In this document: positions 42,781-50,999 of the stretch, one piece after another
Position numbering within the stretch: the stretch's first letter is position 1
Layout of the letters: every line of letters starts with the position of its first letter
Source: Asticcacaulis sp. UBA2476
Lineage (GTDB): Bacteria > Pseudomonadota > Alphaproteobacteria > Caulobacterales > Caulobacteraceae
Direction of reading: 5' to 3'
DNA length: 62,948 nt
Assembly (NCBI GenBank): GCA_002342035.1
Contig: DDPE01000070.1
Location: 1-62,948, forward strand
Notes under the pieces: model-generated
Database searches by the model: none
Told to the model about the DNA's origin: nothing
Seen by the model: the letters and a program-made list of their open reading frames with translations, nothing else
Made by a program: the position numbers and the translations under genes

Positions 42781-43437
42781 TCAACCGGCCTTTTCAGACT
42801 CGAATTGCTTGCGCAGGTCTTCAAGGGTTGAGGCGATGTGATCGTGCATGACGGCGGCGACTTCATCACCCTTACCCGCGGCCCACAGCGCCAGCATAGT
42901 GCTGTGCTCATTGTGGGCGCGGTCGTCGCGTCCGGCAGGCTCCAGATGCTTGCCCACATAACGCTCGGAAATGATATTGAGGCGCTCGATGATCTGGATC
43001 GTGACTTGCTTATGTAAGGGGCGAACCAATGACATGTGGAAGGCGCGGTTAAGTCGGCCAACCTGAGTCTTATCGGTGATGGCGGCCTGATCAAGAGCGT
43101 CCAGGGCATCGCGTGCCGCTTTGCGGTCGGCATCCGTGGCCATCTTTGAGGCCAGACCTACGGCTTCGGGTTCGATCTTGAGGCGCAGGGCATAGACTTC
43201 ATCGACCTCATCGGCATTCAGCGGGCGGACGAAAAAGCCGCGATTGGCCTGAGATAACAAAAGCCCGTCCTGTTCCAGACGCGCCAGAGCTTCGCGCAAC
43301 GGGATCTTGCTGACGCCCAGTTCCGCCGCCAGTGCGTCCTGTCGGATGGCAACATCAACCGGGAACTTACCTGAGATGATGCGGTCACGCACCAGGGAGA
43401 ATATTTGCTCTGAGAGCGTCTGAACCACAATGGCCAT
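42781..43437 (-). CDS. GntR-family (FCD/FadR-type) regulator 2
   Basis: A 218-residue paralogue of regulator 1. The winged helix IFSLVRDRIISGKFPVDVAIRQDALAAELGVSKIPLREALARLEQDGLLL has the same recognition-helix core (AELGVSKIPxREAL), so both proteins probably bind the same DNA motif. The FCD domain (EVDEVYALRLKIEPEAVGLAS, FHMSLVRPLHKQVTI, DDRAHNEH) could sense a different ligand. It lies 148 bp downstream of the hydroxyproline epimerase gene on the same strand, with site H between. Confidence 0.93.
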   Translation of the reverse strand: MAIVVQTLSEQIFSLVRDRIISGKFPVDVAIRQDALAAELGVSKIPLREALARLEQDGLLLSQANRGFFVRPLNADEVDEVYALRLKIEPEAVGLASKMATDADRKAARDALDALDQAAITDKTQVGRLNRAFHMSLVRPLHKQVTIQIIERLNIISERYVGKHLEPAGRDDRAHNEHSTMLALWAAGKGDEVAAVMHDHIASTLEDLRKQFESEKAG

Positions 43438-43510
43438 CTATCAAATCCATTAAAACCGAATAATCGGCGTTCCCCTGCGGCCTTTATTCCGTAAGAATTC
43501 TGGCGCTTTA

Positions 43511-43528
43511 CTTATAAAGTATACCAGT
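43511..43528 (-). promoter_or_regulatory. Operator-like site H before GntR regulator 2
   Basis: On the minus strand ACTGGTATACTTTATAAG, about 75 bp upstream of the regulator 2 start, suggesting autoregulation. Confidence 0.5.
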
Positions 43529-43585
43529 ATTTCATTAAATTGTTACGAAAGGCAAGGGGGGATTTATGCGTATGTGTTACCGCTA

Positions 43586-44605
43586 TCAAACGACCTGAAA
43601 GCCTTGCCAGAACGGGTCTTCACGGTCAATCCAGATGGTGTTGAAGCCGGTAGACATGGCCGAACCTTCGATGGACGGAATGATGGCGACCACACCGTTC
43701 AGATCGACCTCTTCGGTCACCACGCCGGTAAAGCGGCTGGTGATATAGCTTTGATGTATAAAGGGTTCTCCGACTTTCAGCTTGCCCTTGGCATGCAGGT
43801 GCGCCAGTCGGGCCGAAGTGCCGGTGCCGCACGGTGAGCGATCAATGGCACGCTCACCATAGAATACCGCATTGCGACCGTGGGCCGGGTTGGGCTCACC
43901 TTCGGCGTTTTTCGGCTTATCGGCCCATAGGACATGGCTGACGCCGCGAATAGTCGAATCAAGCGGGTGAACCGGCTCATAGACCTCCCGCACGAGGGTG
44001 CGGATCGTGCGTGACAGCTCGATGATTCGCGCCGCCCCCAGATCATCAAGGCCGGTATAGGGGCCGCCGGTGGTGGGCTCAATGATCGCGTAATAGTTGC
44101 CGCCGTAGGACACATCCAGCGTCAGGTAACCGAAATCCGGAACGTCGATCTCGATACCGGTCTTTGCCAGATAGGCCGGGACATTGGTGATCTTGACCGC
44201 CGTGACCTTGGGGCCGCTGGTCTTATAATCGATATTGATGATGCCCGCCGGGACTTCGAGTTTCAGCTTGCCCGGTGTGCGCGGGGTGATCAGGCCGTTT
44301 TCGAGCGCAAATGTCACCATGCCGATGGTGCCGTGGCCGCACATGGGCAGGCAGCCGGAGGTTTCGATAAACAGGATACCGGCGTCGGTGTCTTCGCGGG
44401 TCGGCGGATACAGGAACCCGCCCGACATCATGTCATGACCGCGCGGTTCATAGCACAGGCCGGTTCTGATCCAGTCAAAGCGGTTCATGAAATCCTGCCG
44501 CCGCTCGGACATATTGCTGCCCGTAAGCAGGGGCGCGCCACCCGCAACTAAGCGTACCGGATTACCGGCGGTATGACCATCGATGCAGAAGAAGGTATGA
44601 CGCAT
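43586..44605 (-). CDS. 4-hydroxyproline 2-epimerase (proline racemase family)
   Basis: A 339-residue cytoplasmic enzyme that converts trans-4-hydroxy-L-proline to cis-4-hydroxy-D-proline. Both catalytic cysteines are visible: TSGCLPMCGHGTIGM (first Cys in MCGHG, ~residue 89) and DRSPCGTGTSARLA (~residue 237). The second Cys separates epimerases from 3-hydroxyproline dehydratases, which have Thr there. ATG 44605 follows GAGGTG. It lies downstream of the DHDPS-family gene on the same strand, separated by hairpin repeats, and faces the D-hydroxyproline dehydrogenase region. Confidence 0.9.
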   Translation of the reverse strand: MRHTFFCIDGHTAGNPVRLVAGGAPLLTGSNMSERRQDFMNRFDWIRTGLCYEPRGHDMMSGGFLYPPTREDTDAGILFIETSGCLPMCGHGTIGMVTFALENGLITPRTPGKLKLEVPAGIINIDYKTSGPKVTAVKITNVPAYLAKTGIEIDVPDFGYLTLDVSYGGNYYAIIEPTTGGPYTGLDDLGAARIIELSRTIRTLVREVYEPVHPLDSTIRGVSHVLWADKPKNAEGEPNPAHGRNAVFYGERAIDRSPCGTGTSARLAHLHAKGKLKVGEPFIHQSYITSRFTGVVTEEVDLNGVVAIIPSIEGSAMSTGFNTIWIDREDPFWQGFQVV

Positions 44606-44716
44606 GGGGCACCTCATAAAAAAGTTTCCCGATAAGATCGGGAATACTTTTTCATGTAAATCAATATCGACACATTCAGCCTCGGGGCGGCCCTTCGGCT
44701 GAACGAGAAACTTTTA

Positions 44717-44765
44717 CCTCCCCGGCACGCTGGGGAGGGGGACCAAGCCCGCACTGCGGGCTTGG
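44717..44765. repeat. Palindromic intergenic repeat
   Basis: Two adjacent hairpins: CCTCCCC/GGGGAGG (44717-44738) and a perfect CCAAGCCCGCA-C-TGCGGGCTTGG (44743-44765). They resemble the element at 13653-13774 in composition and order. They lie inside the presumed deaminase-epimerase operon and may lower distal expression. Confidence 0.65.
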
Positions 44766-44778
44766 TGGTGGGGGCTCT

Positions 44779-45693
44779 TTAGGCCGCCTTGTGGATCGAC
44801 AGCGAAGGACGCGAAGCGGCGGCCTCTTCAACCATCTTGGTGACTTCAGCGCGGCGCGCACCTGTCAGCGGCAGGCGCGGCATACGCACGCGCTCAGACC
44901 CGCGGCCCATGATCTGCTCAGCCAGCTTGATCGACTGAACGAGGTCATGATCAGCATCAAGGTGCAGCAGCGGCAGGAACCAGCGGTAGATTTCAAGCGC
45001 GGTCTTCAGGTCACCGGCCTTAAGCGCCTTAACCAGCAGAACGGACTCGGCCGGGAAAGCCGAGGTCAGGCCCGAAACCCAGCCCTGGGCACCCAGCAGC
45101 AGGCCTTCATAGGCCACGTCATCCAGACCGGCAAAGATCGAATAACGGTCACCGAAAGCGTTATAAACGTCGGTGAAGCGGCGGGTATCGGCAGCCGATT
45201 CCTTGATGGCGACGATATTCTTAACCGGACGCAGGGCTTCCAGCGCATCGTTGCCGATGTTTACGCGGTAGGCGGTCGGGTTATTATAAAGCATGATCGG
45301 CAGCGAGGTCGCATTGGCCACCTGCGTGAAGTGCTCAACCAGTTCAGCGGTCTTAGGCACATAGACCATGGCCGGCAGCAGCATCAGGCCGGTGGCACCG
45401 ATCTTTTCGGCGTCCTTGGCAAATGATACCGCGCGCGGGGTGGTCAGTTCAGAGGTGCCGACAACAACCGGCACGCGACCGGCGACGACTTCGACGATAG
45501 CGGTCAGGAGTTTACGCTTTTCGTCGGGCTCAAGAGAATTGTTTTCGCCGCAGGTGCCGAGCGCGATGATACCGGTGACACCGTCATTGATCAGGTCATC
45601 GACGACGCGCTGACTGTCAGCATAATCGATTGAAAGATCTTCATTAAATTGCGTGGTAACGGCCGGAAACACACCCTGCCAATCGATTTTCAT
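44779..45693 (-). CDS. DHDPS-family lyase/deaminase, probably 1-pyrroline-4-hydroxy-2-carboxylate deaminase
   Basis: A 304-residue Schiff-base enzyme of the dihydrodipicolinate synthase family: GIIALGTCGENNSLEPDEK near the N-terminus, Tyr in MLYNNPTAY (~residue 136) and the Schiff-base Lys in IVAIKESAAD (~residue 164). In hydroxyproline catabolism a member of this family converts 1-pyrroline-4-hydroxy-2-carboxylate to alpha-ketoglutarate semialdehyde and ammonia. That assignment here rests on the adjacent epimerase and D-amino-acid dehydrogenase. Sugar-acid aldolases of the same family are the alternative. It is divergent from the dehydrogenase gene. Confidence 0.85.
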   Translation of the reverse strand: MKIDWQGVFPAVTTQFNEDLSIDYADSQRVVDDLINDGVTGIIALGTCGENNSLEPDEKRKLLTAIVEVVAGRVPVVVGTSELTTPRAVSFAKDAEKIGATGLMLLPAMVYVPKTAELVEHFTQVANATSLPIMLYNNPTAYRVNIGNDALEALRPVKNIVAIKESAADTRRFTDVYNAFGDRYSIFAGLDDVAYEGLLLGAQGWVSGLTSAFPAESVLLVKALKAGDLKTALEIYRWFLPLLHLDADHDLVQSIKLAEQIMGRGSERVRMPRLPLTGARRAEVTKMVEEAAASRPSLSIHKAA

Positions 45694-45727
45694 TTTATAC
45701 TACTCCTGAGTCTTGTATAGGAACATA

Positions 45728-45743
45728 TACCGTATACTATATG
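45728..45743. promoter_or_regulatory. Operator-like site I in the hydroxyproline divergent promoter
   Basis: TACCGTATACTATATG, centred in the 84-bp gap between the deaminase and dehydrogenase genes, so it could control both. Confidence 0.6.
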
Positions 45744-45777
45744 CGATGGTGTAATGCAACACAGATTGGTCGGTTAA

Positions 45778-47004
45778 ATGAAGGCGATTGTGGTCGGCGG
45801 TGGCGTGGTGGGTTTGAACATCGCTCTGGCGCTCCAGAACAAGAATATTAGCGTTATCCTGCTGGAAGCTGAGCCGGTGCGCAAGGCCGCATCCTATGGC
45901 AATGCCGGGCATATTGCGATTGAGCAGGTTGAACCTCTGGCGTCGATGGCCATGGTCAAATCGGCGTTTAAGCGCTGGTTCGCGCTCGGCGGGGCATTAT
46001 CGTTTCCGTCCGCAGGTTTTGGGGAGTGGCTGCCGTTTTCGCTACGGCTGCTTAGGGCTTCGGCTCCGGCGCAGTTTGCCAAGGGCAAAACCGCCCTGTC
46101 GGCTTTGATCGCGGAGGCCATGCCGGCCTGGAAGCGCCGGGTGGCGGACATAGGTGCTGCCGACCTGCTGCGCGAAGACGGACACTTTGTTATATGGGAG
46201 ACGCCGGAAAGTGCGGCCAAAGGGCTGGCGGACTGGAAGGCCACTGACACTGGCACGGCGCGCTTTCATGAGGCAACCGATGATGAAATGGCGCAGCTCA
46301 AAGCCATTACCAAAGCCCCGATCGCAGGCGCTATCCGGTTTGAAAACACCGGGCAGGTCAGCGATACCGCCCGTCTTCTGAAAACGCTGGAAGCGGTCTT
46401 TGTCGAACGGGGCGGGGTGATCTACTATAAATCCGTGGCCGCCCTTAGCGTCGAAGGCAGGCAGGCTTTCGTAAAACTTAAAGGCGGAGAGATACTGACC
46501 GCAGATCGTGTGGTCATCAGTGCGGGCGTGGGATCAAAGACCCTGCTGGAGCCATTAGGGCACCGCGTCCCCATCATTGCCGAGCGCGGCTATCACATTC
46601 AGACAGCCCAGCATGGCTGGCCGCAAAGCTTGCCACCGGTGGTGTTTGAAGATCGTTCGATGATTGTCACCGGCTTTGAAAGCGGGCTGCGCGCCGCCAG
46701 TTTTGTGGAGCTTAACCGCCCTGACGCCCCCGCTGATGCGCGCAAATGGCAACGGCTACGTGGCCATGTGAAGGCGCTGGGCCTGCCGTTTGAGGGCGAG
46801 GGGGCTGAATGGATCGGGTCGCGACCGACCCTGCCGGACTATTTGCCCGCCATCGGCAAAAGCGATAAGGCCGACAATCTTTATTATGCGTTCGGTCACC
46901 AGCATCTGGGACTGACGCTGGGGCCGGTGACCGGTGAGATTGTGGCCGATATGGTCACGACCGGACACGCGCCCAAGGCCTTTGATTTGAATAGATTTGC
47001 GTAA
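45778..47004 (+). CDS. FAD-dependent D-hydroxyproline dehydrogenase (DadA-like)
   Basis: A 408-residue flavoprotein of the D-amino-acid dehydrogenase family. It begins with MKAIVVGGGVVGLNIALALQ (FAD motif) and has ASYGNAGHIAIEQVEPLA. It ends with WIGSRPTLPDYLPAIGKSDKADNLYYAFGHQHLGLTLGPVTGEIVADMV, where the GHxHxGLTLGP signature closes the flavin site. In the pathway it would oxidise cis-4-hydroxy-D-proline to 1-pyrroline-4-hydroxy-2-carboxylate. The specific substrate is inferred from the epimerase and deaminase next door. The M24 gene follows after 10 bp. Confidence 0.88.
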   Translation: MKAIVVGGGVVGLNIALALQNKNISVILLEAEPVRKAASYGNAGHIAIEQVEPLASMAMVKSAFKRWFALGGALSFPSAGFGEWLPFSLRLLRASAPAQFAKGKTALSALIAEAMPAWKRRVADIGAADLLREDGHFVIWETPESAAKGLADWKATDTGTARFHEATDDEMAQLKAITKAPIAGAIRFENTGQVSDTARLLKTLEAVFVERGGVIYYKSVAALSVEGRQAFVKLKGGEILTADRVVISAGVGSKTLLEPLGHRVPIIAERGYHIQTAQHGWPQSLPPVVFEDRSMIVTGFESGLRAASFVELNRPDAPADARKWQRLRGHVKALGLPFEGEGAEWIGSRPTLPDYLPAIGKSDKADNLYYAFGHQHLGLTLGPVTGEIVADMVTTGHAPKAFDLNRFA

Positions 47005-47014
47005 AGGACTTACT

Positions 47015-48193
47015 ATGATTGGTGGATCGACGATTGAGGCTGAACTGGCCAAACTTAAGCCCCCGGTGGCGGCGGACGCTATCCCGGCTGAGGAATATCA
47101 GACGCGACTGGATAAGGCGCGTCGGCTGACCCGTGACATGGGGGCCAAGGCGCTTCTGGTCGGGGCGGGGGCGTCGCTTCGTTATTTCGCCGGGGTGCCG
47201 TGGGGCGCGTCGGAGCGGCTGGTGGCCATGCTGTTACCGGTGGATGGTGAGCCGGTCATTATCTGCCCGTTTTTTGAGCGCGGATCACTGGAAGCTGATC
47301 TTAAAATTCCGGCGGAACTGCGGCTGTGGCAGGAGGACGAAAGCCCCCATGCCCTGATCAAGCAGGCCATGAGCGATTGGGGCGGCGGGGTTGTTGCGGT
47401 AGATCCGGCCCTGTCGTTTGAAATGGTTAGCCGCCTGATGCGCGAAACCGGTCTGGCGATTCAGGAGGCATCTTCGGTCATTAATGGCTGCCGGATGTAT
47501 AAATCCTCTGCCGAACTGGCACTGATGCAGCAGGCGAAATCGATGACGGAAGTGGTGCATAAGGCGACGGCGCGAATCCTGCGCGATGGCATCACGACGA
47601 CCGAGGTGATCAACTTTATCGAAGCCGCGCACCGCAAGATGGGGGCGGCGGGTAATTCGTTCGTGATTGTGCAGTTCGGTCATGCCACCGCCTATCCGCA
47701 TGGCCTGCCGGGTGTGCAGACGTTGAGCGAGAACGATCTGGTGCTGATTGATACCGGCTGCTACGTGCAGGGCTATACTTCCGATATCACCCGCACCTAT
47801 ATCTACGGGCAGGCGACGCCGGAGCAGCAGCGCATCTGGGATATCGAAAAGGAGGCCCAAGCGGCGGCCTTTGCGGCGGTCGAGGTCGGTAAGCCGTGCG
47901 AAAGTGTGGATTATGCCGCCCGCGCGATTCTGGAGAAACACGGTCTGGGGCCGGACTATAGCTTGCCCGGTACACCGCATCGTACAGGGCATGGTATTGG
48001 TCTGGCGATCCACGAACCGGCCTATCTGGTGCGCGGGGACAAGACGCCACTTGCACCCGGCATGTGCTTTTCCAATGAGCCCATGATCGTGGTGCCGGAA
48101 CGCTTCGGCATCCGTTTGGAAGACCATATGTATGTCACGGAATCCGGTGCCAAGTGGTTTACGGAGCCGCCAGCGGCGATTGATAGGCTCTGA
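47015..48193 (+). CDS. M24 family X-Pro peptidase (prolidase-like)
   Basis: A 392-residue cytoplasmic metallopeptidase with the creatinase/prolidase N-domain and a pita-bread catalytic domain. The metal ligands are visible: two Asp in VLIDTGCYVQGYTSDITRTY, His in HRTGHGIGLAIHEP, Glu in CFSNEPMIV and Glu in IRLEDHMYV. M24B enzymes cleave the bond before proline in X-Pro peptides; X-hydroxyproline peptides are a logical substrate here. ATG 47015 is preceded by AAAGGA. It sits in an operon with the D-hydroxyproline dehydrogenase and ends at a terminator. Confidence 0.92.
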   Translation: MIGGSTIEAELAKLKPPVAADAIPAEEYQTRLDKARRLTRDMGAKALLVGAGASLRYFAGVPWGASERLVAMLLPVDGEPVIICPFFERGSLEADLKIPAELRLWQEDESPHALIKQAMSDWGGGVVAVDPALSFEMVSRLMRETGLAIQEASSVINGCRMYKSSAELALMQQAKSMTEVVHKATARILRDGITTTEVINFIEAAHRKMGAAGNSFVIVQFGHATAYPHGLPGVQTLSENDLVLIDTGCYVQGYTSDITRTYIYGQATPEQQRIWDIEKEAQAAAFAAVEVGKPCESVDYAARAILEKHGLGPDYSLPGTPHRTGHGIGLAIHEPAYLVRGDKTPLAPGMCFSNEPMIVVPERFGIRLEDHMYVTESGAKWFTEPPAAIDRL

Positions 48194-48197
48194 TAAG

Positions 48198-48226
48198 AAA
48201 AGGCCCTGATTCACACCAGGGCCTTT
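48198..48226. terminator. Bidirectional terminator
   Basis: AAAAGGCCCTG / CAGGGCCTTT hairpin between the convergent M24 and HEFSH-protein genes. Confidence 0.85.
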
Positions 48227-48228
48227 CG

Positions 48229-49134
48229 TTAAGAATAACAGTCATTCACCAGATCGGCCTTGGCTACGTTCAGGCGGGCCGGGTGCATGTAAAAAGCATC
48301 GGTAGGGATGCGGTGATCGCGGCGGTAGACTTCCGACAACACCTTAAAAAGCCCCGGATCATGGGCCTTAAGGTCATCGGAGGTGGCGATCAGCACGTCG
48401 TCGGTCTTATAGGCCTTATTGGAATTGAACCAGAACTGGGTGCCTTCGGCCCAGTATTCATCGATATTGAGCGCCATATAGGCCCCGCGCCACAGGCCCT
48501 TAGACTTGGCATTGGCAAAGACGGCCTCAATACGGCTCATCAGGGCCGGATCGGTGGTGCGGATGGCGTTCAGTATATTGTGCGAAAACTCATGCACCAG
48601 AATATTTTCGCCGTAATAGCGCGTGCCGGGAACGCCCAGGATATTTTCCGCGGCCCCCGTCGTATAAAGCCCGCCCATGCCGCGGGCGCGCATCGCCCAG
48701 TAATCGCGATCGCTCATTTTTCCGATGGTGGTGTCATAGTCGCGGACATCGCATTTCGACAGGCGCGGATCGTCCTTAGCTGGTTTTTTCCAGTCGCTTT
48801 GTTCAGGCAGGTCGGTGGTGGTCTCATCCACTGCCATAACGCCGACGCGCGCCCCTTCACGGATCAGGGCGTCGCGCAGATCCGGCCGTTCGCTCAATAG
48901 GTAAATCACGATATCGCGGGCGGCGAGCAGGGCATCATCCGGCACCTTGGATGAGGTGGTGACCGGTATGCCACTGGCGTCTGCATATTTAGTGTAAAAC
49001 GGATCAAGACCCAAGGCCGGCGGCGGGGCGGTGATAATCCGCTGAGAATAATTACCCATTTCTGCCTTGGCGTAGGGTAAGGGCGCGCACGCCCCCGCTA
49101 CCAATGCCAGTGTCAGAAGTCCCGCCGCTTTCAT
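48229..49134 (-). CDS. Secreted HExxH putative zinc metallopeptidase
   Basis: A 301-residue protein with a lipoprotein-like signal (MKAAGLLTLALVAGACAPLP). The central ENILVHEFSHNILNAIRTTDP holds an HExxH zinc site (~residues 180-184). The following NIDEYWAEGTQFWFNSNKA offers a Glu as third ligand, ~40 residues on, as in gluzincins. I do not recognise a named family, so peptidase activity is inferred from the motif. It starts 2 bp after the DUF885 gene ends, so the two form an operon. Confidence 0.8.
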   Translation of the reverse strand: MKAAGLLTLALVAGACAPLPYAKAEMGNYSQRIITAPPPALGLDPFYTKYADASGIPVTTSSKVPDDALLAARDIVIYLLSERPDLRDALIREGARVGVMAVDETTTDLPEQSDWKKPAKDDPRLSKCDVRDYDTTIGKMSDRDYWAMRARGMGGLYTTGAAENILGVPGTRYYGENILVHEFSHNILNAIRTTDPALMSRIEAVFANAKSKGLWRGAYMALNIDEYWAEGTQFWFNSNKAYKTDDVLIATSDDLKAHDPGLFKVLSEVYRRDHRIPTDAFYMHPARLNVAKADLVNDCYS

Positions 49135-49136
49135 GG

Positions 49137-50891
49137 TTAGTCCTTGCCCTCATAAGGACTGGTGCCGCCACGGGCGATGAACTTATCGACCGCCGAATCC
49201 AGCACCGGCAAGGGCACAGACCCCAGTTCCAGTACCGTGTCGTGGAAGGCGCGGACGTCGAACTTTTCGCCCAGTGCGGCTTCGGCCTTGGCGCGCGCTT
49301 TCCAGATCGCCATTTCCCCCAGATAGTAACTGAGCGCCTGACCCGGCCAGGCGATATAACGGTCGGTTTCGGTGGTGATTTCGTGTTCGGACAGAGCGGT
49401 ATTATCACGCATGAAGGCCATGGTCTGATCGCGGGTCCAGCCCTTGGCGTGGATGCCGGTATCAACCACCAGACGGGCGGCGCGCCACATCTGATAGCTT
49501 AGCATCCCAAAATGCTCATAGGGCGTATGGTACATGCCCATTTCCACACCGAGACGTTCTGCGTACAGCGCCCAGCCTTCGCCGTAAGCCGAGATATAGG
49601 TGTTCTGGCGGAATTCCGGCAGGCCCTTGTTCTCCATGGCGAGCGGCATCTGGAAGGCGTGACCGGGGGCCGATTCATGCAGGGTCAGCGCGGGCAGCGA
49701 GTAGAGCGGACGGGCGGGCAGGTTATAGGTATTGACCCAGTAACCGCCGGGGCCGCCGCGACCGCCAGTGTAGAAGGGCGCAAGTTCAGGCGCGACGGGG
49801 AAGATGCCGAACCTCATGCGTGGCTGACGGCCGAAATATTTGCCGGAGACGGCATCAAATTCCTTGGCGGTCCAGGCGGCGCGGTCGAGCAGGTCCTGGG
49901 GCTTCGTTACATAAAACTGCGGATCAGTGCGCAGGAAGTTCAGAAATGCGGGCAGGTCGCCCTCGAACTTGACCTCTTTCATGACCTGAAGCATCTCAGC
50001 CTTGATCTTGGCGACTTCATCGAGGCCGATCTGATGGATTTGCTCCGGCGTCAGATCAAGCGTGGTGTATTCGCGGCTTTGGGCGGCATAAAACGCCTTA
50101 CCGTCGGGCAGGTCATAGGCGGCAATTTTGGTCGTGGCCTTGGGTTCATATTCCTTGGTGATAAAGGTCAGAACCGACTGGTGGGCGGGGATGACGCTTT
50201 TGGTTATGGCCTCAAGCGCCAGCTTTTTCAGTTCCGCCTGTTTATCGGCGGGGATGCTGGCGGGCATGGATTTGAAGGGTTTGTAGAATGAGTTGTTCTC
50301 GCCCTTGGCATCAATCACGGTGGTCAGGGACACATCGCGTCCGGCCAGAGAGACCTTCGGCACGGTAAAGCCACGCTTCATACCGCTACGCATATTGTCC
50401 ATGTTCTGGCCGAAATAGCGCGGCATGTCGTTCAACTGGCGCAGATAATTGCGGTAGTCGGCCTCGGTGCGGTACGTGCCGCCCGTGATGTAGCTAAGGT
50501 CGCTCCAGAACGACGTGTCGCCCGCCAGTGGACGCTCGTAGGTCTTGAATTTCTGGGCATTGACAAAGGTTTCGATCTGAAAACGGTAGATCTGATAATC
50601 AACGGCAGCAGCTTCCGACAGTTTGGTTTTGTCGATGCCGTCCAGTTGCTTCAGCACGTTCTGCCAGTAGGCCAGCTTCTTGTCTTGCGCGGCCTTGGAT
50701 ACATCAGGCAGGCCGCCGCCGCGCTGATCGGCGGGGATGTCTTCGCTGACCGACATTTGCTCACCGCGCCATTTCCATTCGGTGGTATAGATGTCTTTAA
50801 ACCGGGTATCGGTAGCGGCATCGGCAAACGAGGTCATGGCACTCAAAGATAAAACAGCGGCAATAGCGGTGGCGGCGAACAGGGACTTCAT
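49137..50891 (-). CDS. DUF885 secreted putative metallopeptidase
   Basis: A 584-residue protein with a signal peptide (MKSLFAATAIAAVLSLSAMTSFADA). It contains the DUF885 hallmark LTLHESAPGHAFQMPLAMEN, with an expanded HESxPGH zinc-type site (~residue 410), followed by TYISAYGEGWALYAERLG, and a preceding GGYWVNTYNLPARPLYSLPALT. DUF885 proteins resemble M3/M32-type peptidases in the arrangement of these residues, but few are characterised. It is co-transcribed with the HEFSH protein and divergent from GH127-2, with site J between. Confidence 0.88.
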   Translation of the reverse strand: MKSLFAATAIAAVLSLSAMTSFADAATDTRFKDIYTTEWKWRGEQMSVSEDIPADQRGGGLPDVSKAAQDKKLAYWQNVLKQLDGIDKTKLSEAAAVDYQIYRFQIETFVNAQKFKTYERPLAGDTSFWSDLSYITGGTYRTEADYRNYLRQLNDMPRYFGQNMDNMRSGMKRGFTVPKVSLAGRDVSLTTVIDAKGENNSFYKPFKSMPASIPADKQAELKKLALEAITKSVIPAHQSVLTFITKEYEPKATTKIAAYDLPDGKAFYAAQSREYTTLDLTPEQIHQIGLDEVAKIKAEMLQVMKEVKFEGDLPAFLNFLRTDPQFYVTKPQDLLDRAAWTAKEFDAVSGKYFGRQPRMRFGIFPVAPELAPFYTGGRGGPGGYWVNTYNLPARPLYSLPALTLHESAPGHAFQMPLAMENKGLPEFRQNTYISAYGEGWALYAERLGVEMGMYHTPYEHFGMLSYQMWRAARLVVDTGIHAKGWTRDQTMAFMRDNTALSEHEITTETDRYIAWPGQALSYYLGEMAIWKARAKAEAALGEKFDVRAFHDTVLELGSVPLPVLDSAVDKFIARGGTSPYEGKD

Positions 50892-50934
50892 AGGGTGCGG
50901 ACCTCACGAACAGAACGAAACAATGTGTCTTGAC

Positions 50935-50952
50935 AATTGTATACAGTATAAT
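50935..50952. promoter_or_regulatory. Operator-like site J before GH127-2 and the DUF885 gene
   Basis: AATTGTATACAGTATAAT, the closest copy to the motif consensus, in the divergent 108-bp gap; 47 bp from the GH127-2 start. Confidence 0.65.
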
Positions 50953-50999
50953 GATTGTGGTGCAACTGTCTGACTATTCAAAAATGCGAGGCCGCTATC

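Noticed and set aside
50930..50952. TTGACA followed by TATAAT as a sigma-70 promoter before GH127-2
   Set aside because: The spacer is only 11 bp, too short for a functional -35/-10 pair; the overlap with the operator motif explains the sequence better.
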